From Longimicrobium sp. (GTDB lineage: Bacteria; Gemmatimonadota; Gemmatimonadetes; Longimicrobiales; Longimicrobiaceae): a stretch of 64,000 nucleotides of DNA. Location of the stretch: contig DASVQP010000104.1 in the NCBI GenBank assembly GCA_036389135.1, forward strand, positions 1-64,000, written 5' to 3'. Each line of letters opens with the position of its first letter. Position 1 is the stretch's first letter. The notes under the pieces are model-generated. The model was not told the origin of the DNA and ran no database searches. It was given only the letters and a program-made list of their open reading frames with translations. Positions 1 to 6,375 of this stretch are shown here, piece after piece. A program made the translations under genes and the position numbers.

Positions 1-96
1 GAACGTACGCCGTACAACGAGGCTCAATACGTCAAGGCACTGGTGGAGCGCGGGTCGCCCCTGGCGTCACGAATCAGCCTGGCGGCCGCCGCCTGA
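1..96 (+). CDS. C-terminal end of an unidentified protein (partial)
   Basis: An open frame enters from the left edge and stops at TGA 94-96, leaving 31 codons that begin ERTPYNEAQYVKAL and end in an alanine run. There is no domain to recognise. The basic, short tail followed by a strong palindrome and repeat-rich DNA would fit the end of a transposase, but the residues do not prove it. The start and most of the gene lie outside the window. Confidence 0.5.
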   Translation, partial: ERTPYNEAQYVKALVERGSPLASRISLAAAA

Positions 97-133
97 ACCG
101 AAAAGCCTTGACGGACCACCTCAGATGTCTCTC

Positions 134-169
134 CCGATAACAGGAGAGGGCTGCGCCCTCTGTTATCGG
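134..169 (+). terminator. Stem-loop just after the partial gene
   Basis: CCGATAACAG on the left pairs with a right arm ending CTGTTATCGG. The stem continues through GAGGGC/GCCCTC around a TGC loop, with a small bulge. No long T-tract follows. It could be a terminator for the truncated gene or part of the end of a mobile element. Confidence 0.5.
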
Positions 170-218
170 TAGAGGGGGCTTGCGTGCGGTTTGGCGGGTT
201 TTGTGCCGCGCAGAGGGC

Positions 219-575
219 CCCCTCCCCCCGGCCCCCTCCCCCGCCTGCGGGGGCGCAGGGCGGGTGAGGGGGAGAACTCCGTCAGCGGCGCCCAGATCTG
301 GTAGGGGCGCGATTTATCGCGCCCGTGTCCAGCGTTGCTCCGCCGCTCTGCCCAACGCACACCGCCATCCAGTAGGGGCAGACCTGCGTGTCTGCCCACC
401 GCCCGCCACACCCCCATCCCTGCCCCACCGCCCCGATCCCGTAGGGGCCGCCCCACGTGGCTGCCCGTGCCCGCCGCCGCGACGAACCCCGCCGACGCGC
501 ACCAACGCACGCCACCGCCCCTCCCCCAGGTAGTTTGGGGGGAGGGGCCGCGAGGTGACGAGCGGGGGAGGGGGC
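219..575. repeat. Mosaic repeat island 1
   Basis: This gap between convergent genes holds no credible gene. It is built of short palindromic units seen again elsewhere in the window: the CCCTCACCCGCCCTGCGCCC unit (about 219-280, inverted here), GGGCGCGATTTATCGCGCCC (about 304-323), GGGCAGACCTGCGTGTCTGC (about 376-397), the GGGGCCGCCCCACGTGGCTG unit (about 443-466), and a CCCCTCCCCC...GGGGGAGGGG hairpin (about 520-548). Confidence 0.8.
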
Positions 576-1592
576 CTACCGCAGCACGCGCGAAAAGAAC
601 GGAAACACCCTTGTCCGCATGCGCTCGGCGATGTGGCTGCCGTGGGTGCCGTCATACTCCTCAAAGGTGTGCGCGACGCCGGCATCGGCGAGCGCGGCGT
701 GGAGGGCGCGGGCGGTCGGGGGGATGTGGCGGAGGCCGTCGCGCGTGCCCACGTCGAAAGCGATGCGCGGGCGGACGCGGTTGGCGGCGTAGCTCTGCGC
801 CAGGCGCGCGGGCGTATGCTCGTTCCACCGCGCGAGGGCATCCTCGCGTCCGGGGGCGAACGGGAGCGCGAGGCCGAGCGGGTGCGACGGGTCCGGCGAG
901 TGGAGCGCGGCCACGGCGACGAGGAGCTTGCTGCCAAAGGGCGCCGCCGCCACCTCATCCGGCGTGCGCAGCGCCAGGGCGGCGGCGCGCGGCGCGTCGC
1001 CGAAGTCGCCCAGGAGCTCGGGGCCCAGGCAGCACGGGCTGAGCGCGTACGCCGCGCCGAAGACCTCCGGGTGCTGGGCCGCGCGGTGCAGCGCCGCGTG
1101 GCCCCCCATCGACCATCCGGCGATGCCGCGGCTGGCCGGCCGCGCGAGCGTGCGGTAGCGGGAGTCCACGTGCCCTACCACCTCGCGGACGAGGAAGATG
1201 CCCCAGCGGCCGGTGGCGGCGGCGTTGGCGAAGAACGATCCGCCGAACCGGTTCCCGCCGTCCGGCATCACCACGATCATCGGCCGCACCGCGCCGGAGG
1301 AGATCAGCGAGTCCATCGCCGTGCGCAGCGAAAAGCGCCCGGTCCACTGAGACGGGCCGCCGTCGAAGCCGTGCAGCAGGTAGACGACCGGGTAGCGGCG
1401 CGAGGTGCGCCCGTAGTCCGGCGGCAGGTAGACGGAGACGGCGCGATGCGGGGAGTCGCCGAGCGGGTTGTCCGCGAGCGCGGTGGAGTGGACGGTGTCC
1501 GCCACCACACGCCCGGCGGCGATCTCGGGCGCCAGCCGCGGAGGGGTACAGGCGGCCGCGGCGAGCACCAGCGCGGCGGCCGCGGATCTCAT
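576..1592 (-). CDS. Putative esterase lipoprotein (esterase D-like alpha/beta hydrolase)
   Basis: Predicted secreted serine hydrolase of the putative-esterase family (PF00756 type). The nucleophile motif GWSMGGHAAL is typical of this fold, and YPVVYLLHGFDGG supplies the oxyanion-hole region. I start at the ATG at 1592, which gives 338 residues beginning MRSAAAALVLAAAAC, a lipoprotein signal peptide with its lipid cysteine at residue 15. A longer reading from 1664 runs into the upstream repeat hairpin and is less likely. The gene lies downstream of the prepilin peptidase gene on the same strand, separated by that hairpin. The substrate is unknown; relatives include feruloyl and acyl esterases and S-formylglutathione hydrolases. 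Confidence 0.85.
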   Translation of the reverse strand: MRSAAAALVLAAAACTPPRLAPEIAAGRVVADTVHSTALADNPLGDSPHRAVSVYLPPDYGRTSRRYPVVYLLHGFDGGPSQWTGRFSLRTAMDSLISSGAVRPMIVVMPDGGNRFGGSFFANAAATGRWGIFLVREVVGHVDSRYRTLARPASRGIAGWSMGGHAALHRAAQHPEVFGAAYALSPCCLGPELLGDFGDAPRAAALALRTPDEVAAAPFGSKLLVAVAALHSPDPSHPLGLALPFAPGREDALARWNEHTPARLAQSYAANRVRPRIAFDVGTRDGLRHIPPTARALHAALADAGVAHTFEEYDGTHGSHIAERMRTRVFPFFSRVLR

Positions 1593-1616
1593 GCGGGGCG
1601 TGAAGAATGAAAAAAG

Positions 1617-1727
1617 CATCACACGGAGACGCAGAGGGAACCGCAAGGCCACAGACAAGGGCAACCTGAACAGAGCGCCGAACCGCTTTTGTGGCTTGCA
1701 GTTCCCTCTGTGGCCTCTGTGTGATGC
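1617..1727. repeat. Long inverted repeat, CACAGAGAC family, copy 1
   Basis: GCATCACACGGAGACGCAGA at the left is answered by a right arm reading CTCTGTGGCCTCTGTGTGAT, so the transcript can fold into a stem of about 25 bp with mismatches. It sits just beyond the 3' end of the prepilin peptidase gene. Related copies occur at 5099, 35321 and 37144, with a single arm at 44059. Confidence 0.8.
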
Positions 1728-1733
1728 TGTTCT

Positions 1734-2504
1734 TCAGATGCCCACGAACTCGCGGAGGTACCACTGGACGATCGCGCTCCCCCACGGCTCCGCGATGGCG
1801 GCGCCGAGGGCGAGGAAGATGCCAAAGGGGACGAGCTTCTTCGTGCGCCACGAGATCGGGCCGAAGATCAGCGTGCCCAGCAGCGCGCCCAGAAAGATGG
1901 TGAGGAGGACGCCCGGCATCCCCACGAACGCGCCCACCATCGCCATCATCTTGATGTCGCCGCCGCCCATCGCCTGCTTCTTGAAGGCGCGCTCCCCCAG
2001 CTCCGCCACCATCCAGAGAAGCCCGAAGCCCAGCAGCGCCCCCAGCGCGGACTGCTGCGGCGTGATGCCGCCCGGCGCAAAGGAGAGCGCCAGGCCGATC
2101 GCCAGGCCGCCCCACGTGAACTCGTCGGGGATGATGTAGGTGCGCGCGTCGGTCAGCGCGATCCCCAGCAGCAGGGTGAAGAAGAGGGCGGACGAGAGCG
2201 CCTGCCAGCTCACCCCGTGCCGCAGCACCGCCGCCAGCCAGAGCGAGGCGACCGTCAGCTCGATCAGCGGATACTGGATGGAGACGCGGGTGCCACACGC
2301 ACGGCAGCGGCCTCGCAACAAGATCCAGCCGAAGACGGGGACGTTGTCGTACCAGCGGATCTGCGTGCCGCACTCGCCGCAACGGGACGGGGGGCGGATG
2401 ACCGACAGCCCCGCTGGCCAGCGGTACACGCATACGTTCAGAAAGGAGCCGATGCAGGCCCCCAGGAGAGCCGCGTAGCCCCAGATCAGGTAGTCGGGCG
2501 TCAA
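1734..2504 (-). CDS. pilD: Type IV prepilin peptidase (A24 family)
   Basis: Membrane aspartyl protease and N-methylase that processes type IV pilin or type II secretion pseudopilin leaders. The N-terminal GACIGSFLNVCVYRWP segment and two CxxC pairs (CGEC, CRAC) form the cytoplasmic zinc-binding methylase domain. The peptidase aspartates lie in TDART and in GGGDIKMMAMVG, the GxGD motif. Several hydrophobic segments span its 256 residues, about the usual length. The start is a TTG at 2504, 6 bp after the methyltransferase stop, so the two genes are probably co-transcribed. The ribosome-binding site is weak. No pilin genes lie in the window. Confidence 0.93.
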   Translation of the reverse strand: MTPDYLIWGYAALLGACIGSFLNVCVYRWPAGLSVIRPPSRCGECGTQIRWYDNVPVFGWILLRGRCRACGTRVSIQYPLIELTVASLWLAAVLRHGVSWQALSSALFFTLLLGIALTDARTYIIPDEFTWGGLAIGLALSFAPGGITPQQSALGALLGFGLLWMVAELGERAFKKQAMGGGDIKMMAMVGAFVGMPGVLLTIFLGALLGTLIFGPISWRTKKLVPFGIFLALGAAIAEPWGSAIVQWYLREFVGI

Positions 2505-2510
2505 TGGATG

Positions 2511-3275
2511 TCAGCGAAGGAGCTCGTGGAGGAGGATGGCGCCGGCCGCGGCCACGTTCAGCGACTCGGCGCGGCCGCGCAGCGGGATGCCCAGCGTGAC
2601 GTCGGCCCGGCGCAGGGTGTCGGCCGAGACGCCGGCGCCCTCGTTGCCCAGCACCAGCGCCGCGCGCCGGGGAAGCGAATCGGGCGGCGGCGCGCCCACC
2701 GCCGACGCCACGGTGACGACGCCGTGCCCGCGCAGCCAGGGCTCCAGCACGGCCCAGTCCGCTTCGACGACGGGGAGGCGAAAGGAGGAGCCCATCGCCG
2801 CGCGCACGGACTTGGGGTTCCAGGGATCGACGGTGCCCGGGAGCGCGACCACGCCGGCGGCCCCCAGCGCCTCGGCCGTCCTCACCAGCGTGCCGAAGTT
2901 GCCCGGGTCCTGCACCGCGTCCAGCACCAGGAGGACGGCGGGGTCTCCATCCAGCGGGATGGTGGCGAGCCCGGCGCGCGGGATCTCGGCCACCGCGAGC
3001 ACGCCCTGCGGCGTCTCCGTGTCCGACCAGTCGCGGAAGTCGCGCTCGTCCACCTCGTGCACGGCGATGCCGCGCGCCTCGATGGCGGAGACCAGGCCCC
3101 GTCCGCGAGGCGTGTCCCCCAGGGTGGACGACGCGACGGCGAAACGGACCGGAAGTGGGGACGCCACAAGGTCTTCCACCGTGCGCACCCCCTCGGCCAG
3201 AAAGAGGCCCTCTTCCTCGCGCGCGCGCCGCTGCCGCAGGGTGCGCAGGAGGCGCTCCTCGCGGCGGGTCAGCAT
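2511..3275 (-). CDS. SpoU/TrmH-family RNA 2'-O-methyltransferase
   Basis: SAM-dependent 2'-O-ribose methyltransferase acting on rRNA or tRNA. The three SPOUT knot motifs are visible: DAVQDPGNFGTLVRTAEALG, NPKSVRAAMGSSFRLPV, and LGNEGAGVS with IPLRGRAESLNVA near the C-terminus. The start is the ATG at 3275, giving 254 residues. The N-terminal part from residue 5 looks like the substrate-binding domain of RlmB-like enzymes, so rRNA is the likelier target, but this cannot be settled here. Transcribed with pilD and divergent from the M48 protease gene. Confidence 0.9.
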   Translation of the reverse strand: MLTRREERLLRTLRQRRAREEEGLFLAEGVRTVEDLVASPLPVRFAVASSTLGDTPRGRGLVSAIEARGIAVHEVDERDFRDWSDTETPQGVLAVAEIPRAGLATIPLDGDPAVLLVLDAVQDPGNFGTLVRTAEALGAAGVVALPGTVDPWNPKSVRAAMGSSFRLPVVEADWAVLEPWLRGHGVVTVASAVGAPPPDSLPRRAALVLGNEGAGVSADTLRRADVTLGIPLRGRAESLNVAAAGAILLHELLR

Positions 3276-3347
3276 TGCCCCGTGGGTGGTCCGCGTCTTG
3301 CTTTTCGAATGGGCCGTAAGCCCACAATCCAAAGCATGGAGATCAAG

Positions 3348-4190
3348 ATGGCACTTGCACTTAAGGCTCGCGCACGGCGGGGGGCCGCCGTGCTTGCGCT
3401 GTGCGGCGCGACGGCCGCGGGCGGCTGCGCCACCGTCAGCACGCAGCAGGAGGTCCAGCTCGGTTCGGACTATGCGCGTCAGATCAACCAGCAGCTCCCG
3501 ATGGTGAACGACGCGGCGACGCGCAACTACATCAACACGCTGGGCAACCAGCTCGCCGCCGTGGCGGACCAGCGCGGCATCCGCTACACCTTCCAGGTGG
3601 TGAACTCGGACGCCATCAACGCCTTCGCGGTTCCGGGCGGCTTCATCTACGTGAACCGCGGCACCATCGAGCGCGCCAACAACCTGTCTGAGCTGGTGGG
3701 CGTGCTGTCGCATGAGATCACCCACGTATCGGAACGGCACAGCATCGAGCAGCTCCAGCGGGCACAGGGCGCGAACGCGCTCATCTCAATCCTGTACGGT
3801 GGCGTCCTCCGGCGCAACCCGGGGACCATCGAGCGGGTGGGCGTGCAGGGCGTGGGCACGGCGGTGTTCGCCGGCTACAGCCGCGACGCGGAGCGCGAGG
3901 CGGACCGCGGCGCCGTCAACATCATGCTGCGCGCCGGGTACGACCCGCAGGGGCTGGCCACCTTCTTCCAGACGCTGATGGGCGAGCGCCAGCGCAACCC
4001 CAGCAAGGTGGAGACGTGGTTCGCCACGCACCCCCAGACGCAGGAGCGCATCACGAACGTGCAGGCGATGATCCAGGCCACCCCCGGTGCCAGCAACAAC
4101 CCGCGGCTGGTGAGGGACAACCAGGCATACCAGAACTTCCGCGCCCGCGTGCGCTCCCTGACTCCGCAGCCGCAGGACCGCGGCCGGTGA
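3348..4190 (+). CDS. M48-family zinc metalloprotease lipoprotein (first of a pair)
   Basis: Periplasmic or membrane-attached metalloprotease related to BepA/LoiP. A signal peptide ends at a cysteine near residue 27 (TAAGGC). The zinc site is HEITH at residues 122-126 plus AEREAD near 181-186, the third ligand of M48 enzymes. I chose the ATG at 3348 because GGAG lies 6 bases upstream; an in-frame ATG at 3336 would add four residues. The protein has 280 residues, short for the family and lacking the TPR domain of BepA. Its stop overlaps the GTG start of a second M48 gene. The likely role is outer-membrane protein quality control. Confidence 0.9.
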   Translation: MALALKARARRGAAVLALCGATAAGGCATVSTQQEVQLGSDYARQINQQLPMVNDAATRNYINTLGNQLAAVADQRGIRYTFQVVNSDAINAFAVPGGFIYVNRGTIERANNLSELVGVLSHEITHVSERHSIEQLQRAQGANALISILYGGVLRRNPGTIERVGVQGVGTAVFAGYSRDAEREADRGAVNIMLRAGYDPQGLATFFQTLMGERQRNPSKVETWFATHPQTQERITNVQAMIQATPGASNNPRLVRDNQAYQNFRARVRSLTPQPQDRGR

Positions 4191-5083
4191 GCGCCTCGGG
4201 CGGCTGGCAGCACCGGGCCCGCGCCCTCGCGGCGCGGGCCCGCCGGACGACGGCGGCGGCCGCCCTCCTCCCCCTTCTCGGCGCATGCGTCAGCGAGAAG
4301 CAGGAGCAGGTGCTGGGCGACCAGATCGCCGCGCAGATCAACACGCACGTCCCGCTGTTGAATGACGCGCCGCTGACGCTGTACGTCAACGACCTGGGAC
4401 GGATGATCGCGCGGCACAGCGCCCGCCCCAACGTGCCGTACCGCTTCTACATCGTGGACACGGGCGGGGTCAACGCCTTCGCCCTCCCCGGCGGCCACAT
4501 CTACGTGAACCGCGGCCTCATCGAGCGAACGCGCAACGTCAGCGAGCTGGCGGGGGTCCTGGCGCACGAGATCGGGCACGTGGCGGCGCGGCACGGCGCG
4601 GAAACCATGCAGCGGCAGATGAGGACGCGCTCCATGTCCGGCATCCTGTACAAGGTGATCCTGGACCGGGAGCCGCTCCTGAACCAGGAGGCGCTGGACA
4701 TCGGCGGCGCGGTGTGGACGGCCTCGCACTCGCGCAACGACGAGCAGGAGGCGGACAAGCTGGCCGTGGGCTACCTGATCGCCTCGGGGGTGGATCCGAA
4801 CGGGATGCTGAGCCTCTTCAACGGCTTCGTGAAGGAGGAGGCGACGCTGCCGCAGGGCGGCGTGGGGCAGTGGTTCGCCACGCACCCGGCCACCCTCCAG
4901 CGGCTCAAGATCACCCGCAACGAGATCCGCGTGCGGCGCCCCGCGGCGAAGAAGCAGCTCGCGACGCAGATCCCCTCGTACGAGGACTTCCTGCGCCGGC
5001 TGCACGCCCTTCCCCCGCCGCCGCCGGTGATGCCGGGCGCGCCGTCGCTGAACCCGGCGCAGCAGCTTCCCTGGCACAAGTAG
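4187..5083 (+). CDS. M48-family zinc metalloprotease lipoprotein (second of a pair)
   Basis: Paralogue of the preceding gene, starting at a GTG inside the GTGA overlap at 4187-4190, which suggests translational coupling. Residue 34 is the cysteine of a lipobox (LLGAC) after a hydrophobic stretch. The catalytic site is HEIGH at 127-131, followed by NDEQEADKLAVGYL carrying the third zinc ligand. It has 298 residues. The two proteins share NAFA-PGG-IYVNRG and the same domain order, so they look like an old tandem duplication. A fused or partnered role in envelope proteolysis is plausible. Confidence 0.9.
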   Translation: MSASGGWQHRARALAARARRTTAAAALLPLLGACVSEKQEQVLGDQIAAQINTHVPLLNDAPLTLYVNDLGRMIARHSARPNVPYRFYIVDTGGVNAFALPGGHIYVNRGLIERTRNVSELAGVLAHEIGHVAARHGAETMQRQMRTRSMSGILYKVILDREPLLNQEALDIGGAVWTASHSRNDEQEADKLAVGYLIASGVDPNGMLSLFNGFVKEEATLPQGGVGQWFATHPATLQRLKITRNEIRVRRPAAKKQLATQIPSYEDFLRRLHALPPPPPVMPGAPSLNPAQQLPWHK

Positions 5084-5098
5084 CGCCCCGAGACAAGC

Positions 5099-5182
5099 CT
5101 CACACAGAGACACAGAGGGAAAAGCGAGGGCACAGAGAACCTCCTGGTTGTTCTCTCAGTTGTCTCTGTGGCTCTGTGTGAG
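5099..5182. repeat. Long inverted repeat, CACAGAGAC family, copy 2
   Basis: CTCACACAGAGACACAGAGG at 5099 pairs with CTCTGTGGCTCTGTGTGAG near 5164-5182. It lies between the second M48 gene and thiD, directly after the M48 stop. No TPP-riboswitch-like sequence is visible ahead of thiD; this hairpin takes up most of the space. Confidence 0.8.
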
Positions 5183-5230
5183 ACCAGCTGTTCTCATCTG
5201 CTCTCACCGCATCATTTTTCGCACGCGAGC

Positions 5231-6019
5231 ATGACCGACCGCATTCCGGTGGCCCTGACCATCGCCGGCTCCGACTCCGGGGGCGGCGCGGGGATCCAGG
5301 CCGACCTCAAGAGCTTCCACGCATTCGGCGTGTTCGGCACGAGCGCGCTGACCGCCGTCACGGTGCAGAACACGCGCGGCGTCACCGGCGTCCACCCCAT
5401 TCCGGTGGACATCGTCCGCGCGCAGATCCGCGCCGTGGCGGAGGACCTGCACCCCGCCGCCTGCAAGAGCGGGATGCTCGCCACCGCCGAGCTGGTGCGC
5501 GCCGTCGCCGGATCCATCCGCGAGCACCGCCTCCCCCACTTCGTCCTGGACCCGGTGATGGTCGCCAGCAGCGGCGACCGCCTGCTGGACGCGGACGCCG
5601 AGCGCACCGTGGCCGACGAGCTGATGCCGCTGGCCTCGCTGGTTACGCCCAACCTGGACGAGGCCGCGATCCTGGTCGGCGCCCCCGTGGAGGATGTCGA
5701 CGGGATGCGCCGCGCCGCCGCCGCGCTGGTGGAGATGGGCGCCGGGGCCGCGCTGCTCAAAGGCGGCCACCTCCGTTCTTCCGAGCTTGTGGACGTCCTT
5801 TTCGACGGGCAGGACTGGCACGAGTGGCGCCGCCCCAAGCTTGACACCCGCAATACGCACGGCACCGGCTGCACCCTGTCCGCCGCCATCGCCGCGGGCC
5901 TGGCGCACGGGCGTCCGCTGACACGCGCGGTGGAGGATGCGCTAGGCTACGTGAGCCGGGCGATGCAGGCCGCGCCGGGGCTGGGCGGGGGGCACGGGCC
6001 GCTGAACCACATGGTGTAG
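5231..6019 (+). CDS. thiD: Hydroxymethylpyrimidine/phosphomethylpyrimidine kinase
   Basis: Cytosolic ribokinase-fold enzyme that phosphorylates HMP and HMP-phosphate for thiamine synthesis or salvage. The start ATGACCGACCGC at 5231 gives 262 residues, the usual size. The N-terminal ALTIAGSDSGGGAGIQADLK motif binds the pyrimidine. VLDPVMVASSG, TPNLDEAAIL and the C-terminal NTHGTGCTLSAAIAA (anion hole and catalytic base) are all conserved. No other thiamine gene is nearby, so it is probably expressed alone. Confidence 0.95.
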   Translation: MTDRIPVALTIAGSDSGGGAGIQADLKSFHAFGVFGTSALTAVTVQNTRGVTGVHPIPVDIVRAQIRAVAEDLHPAACKSGMLATAELVRAVAGSIREHRLPHFVLDPVMVASSGDRLLDADAERTVADELMPLASLVTPNLDEAAILVGAPVEDVDGMRRAAAALVEMGAGAALLKGGHLRSSELVDVLFDGQDWHEWRRPKLDTRNTHGTGCTLSAAIAAGLAHGRPLTRAVEDALGYVSRAMQAAPGLGGGHGPLNHMV

Positions 6020-6039
6020 GTCCTCACCCCGCTCGTTCC

Positions 6040-6370
6040 TCGCTGCCCCTCTCCCAAACTGCTGGGAGAGGGGCGTTTGCGTGCATCCGTGCGGGGCGCG
6101 TGGGCCGGGCGCAGGGGCCGGCACGGGCAGCCACGCGGGGCGGCCCCTACGGGATCATCGTGTCGGGGCGGGGGTCGAGGAGAGGCGGGCGGTGGGCAGA
6201 CACGCAGGTCTGCCCCTACCACAATCGGTGCGGCGGGCGAAGGTCGAGTAACGCGAAGGGTGGGCGCGATGAATCGCGCCCCTACGGGATCTGTGCTATA
6301 CGAGCCGAATTCTCCCCCTCACCCGCCCTGCGCCCCCGCAGGCGGGGGAGGGGGCCGGGGGGAGGGGGGG
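6040..6370. repeat. Mosaic repeat island 2
   Basis: The convergent gap between thiD and the next gene contains a CCCCTCTCCCA...TGGGAGAGGGG hairpin (about 6048-6073), the GGCAGCCACGCGGGGCGGCC unit (about 6125-6149), GGGCAGACACGCAGGTCTGC (about 6195-6219), GGGCGCGATGAATCGCGCCC (about 6263-6285) and the CTCACCCGCCCTGCGCCCCC unit (about 6313-6365). These are the units of island 1 in another order and orientation. No gene is credible here. Confidence 0.8.
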
Positions 6371-6375
6371 CATTT

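Noticed and set aside
5084-5230. Possible TPP riboswitch upstream of thiD
   Set aside because: No THI-box core is visible. The region is taken up by the CACAGAGAC hairpin.
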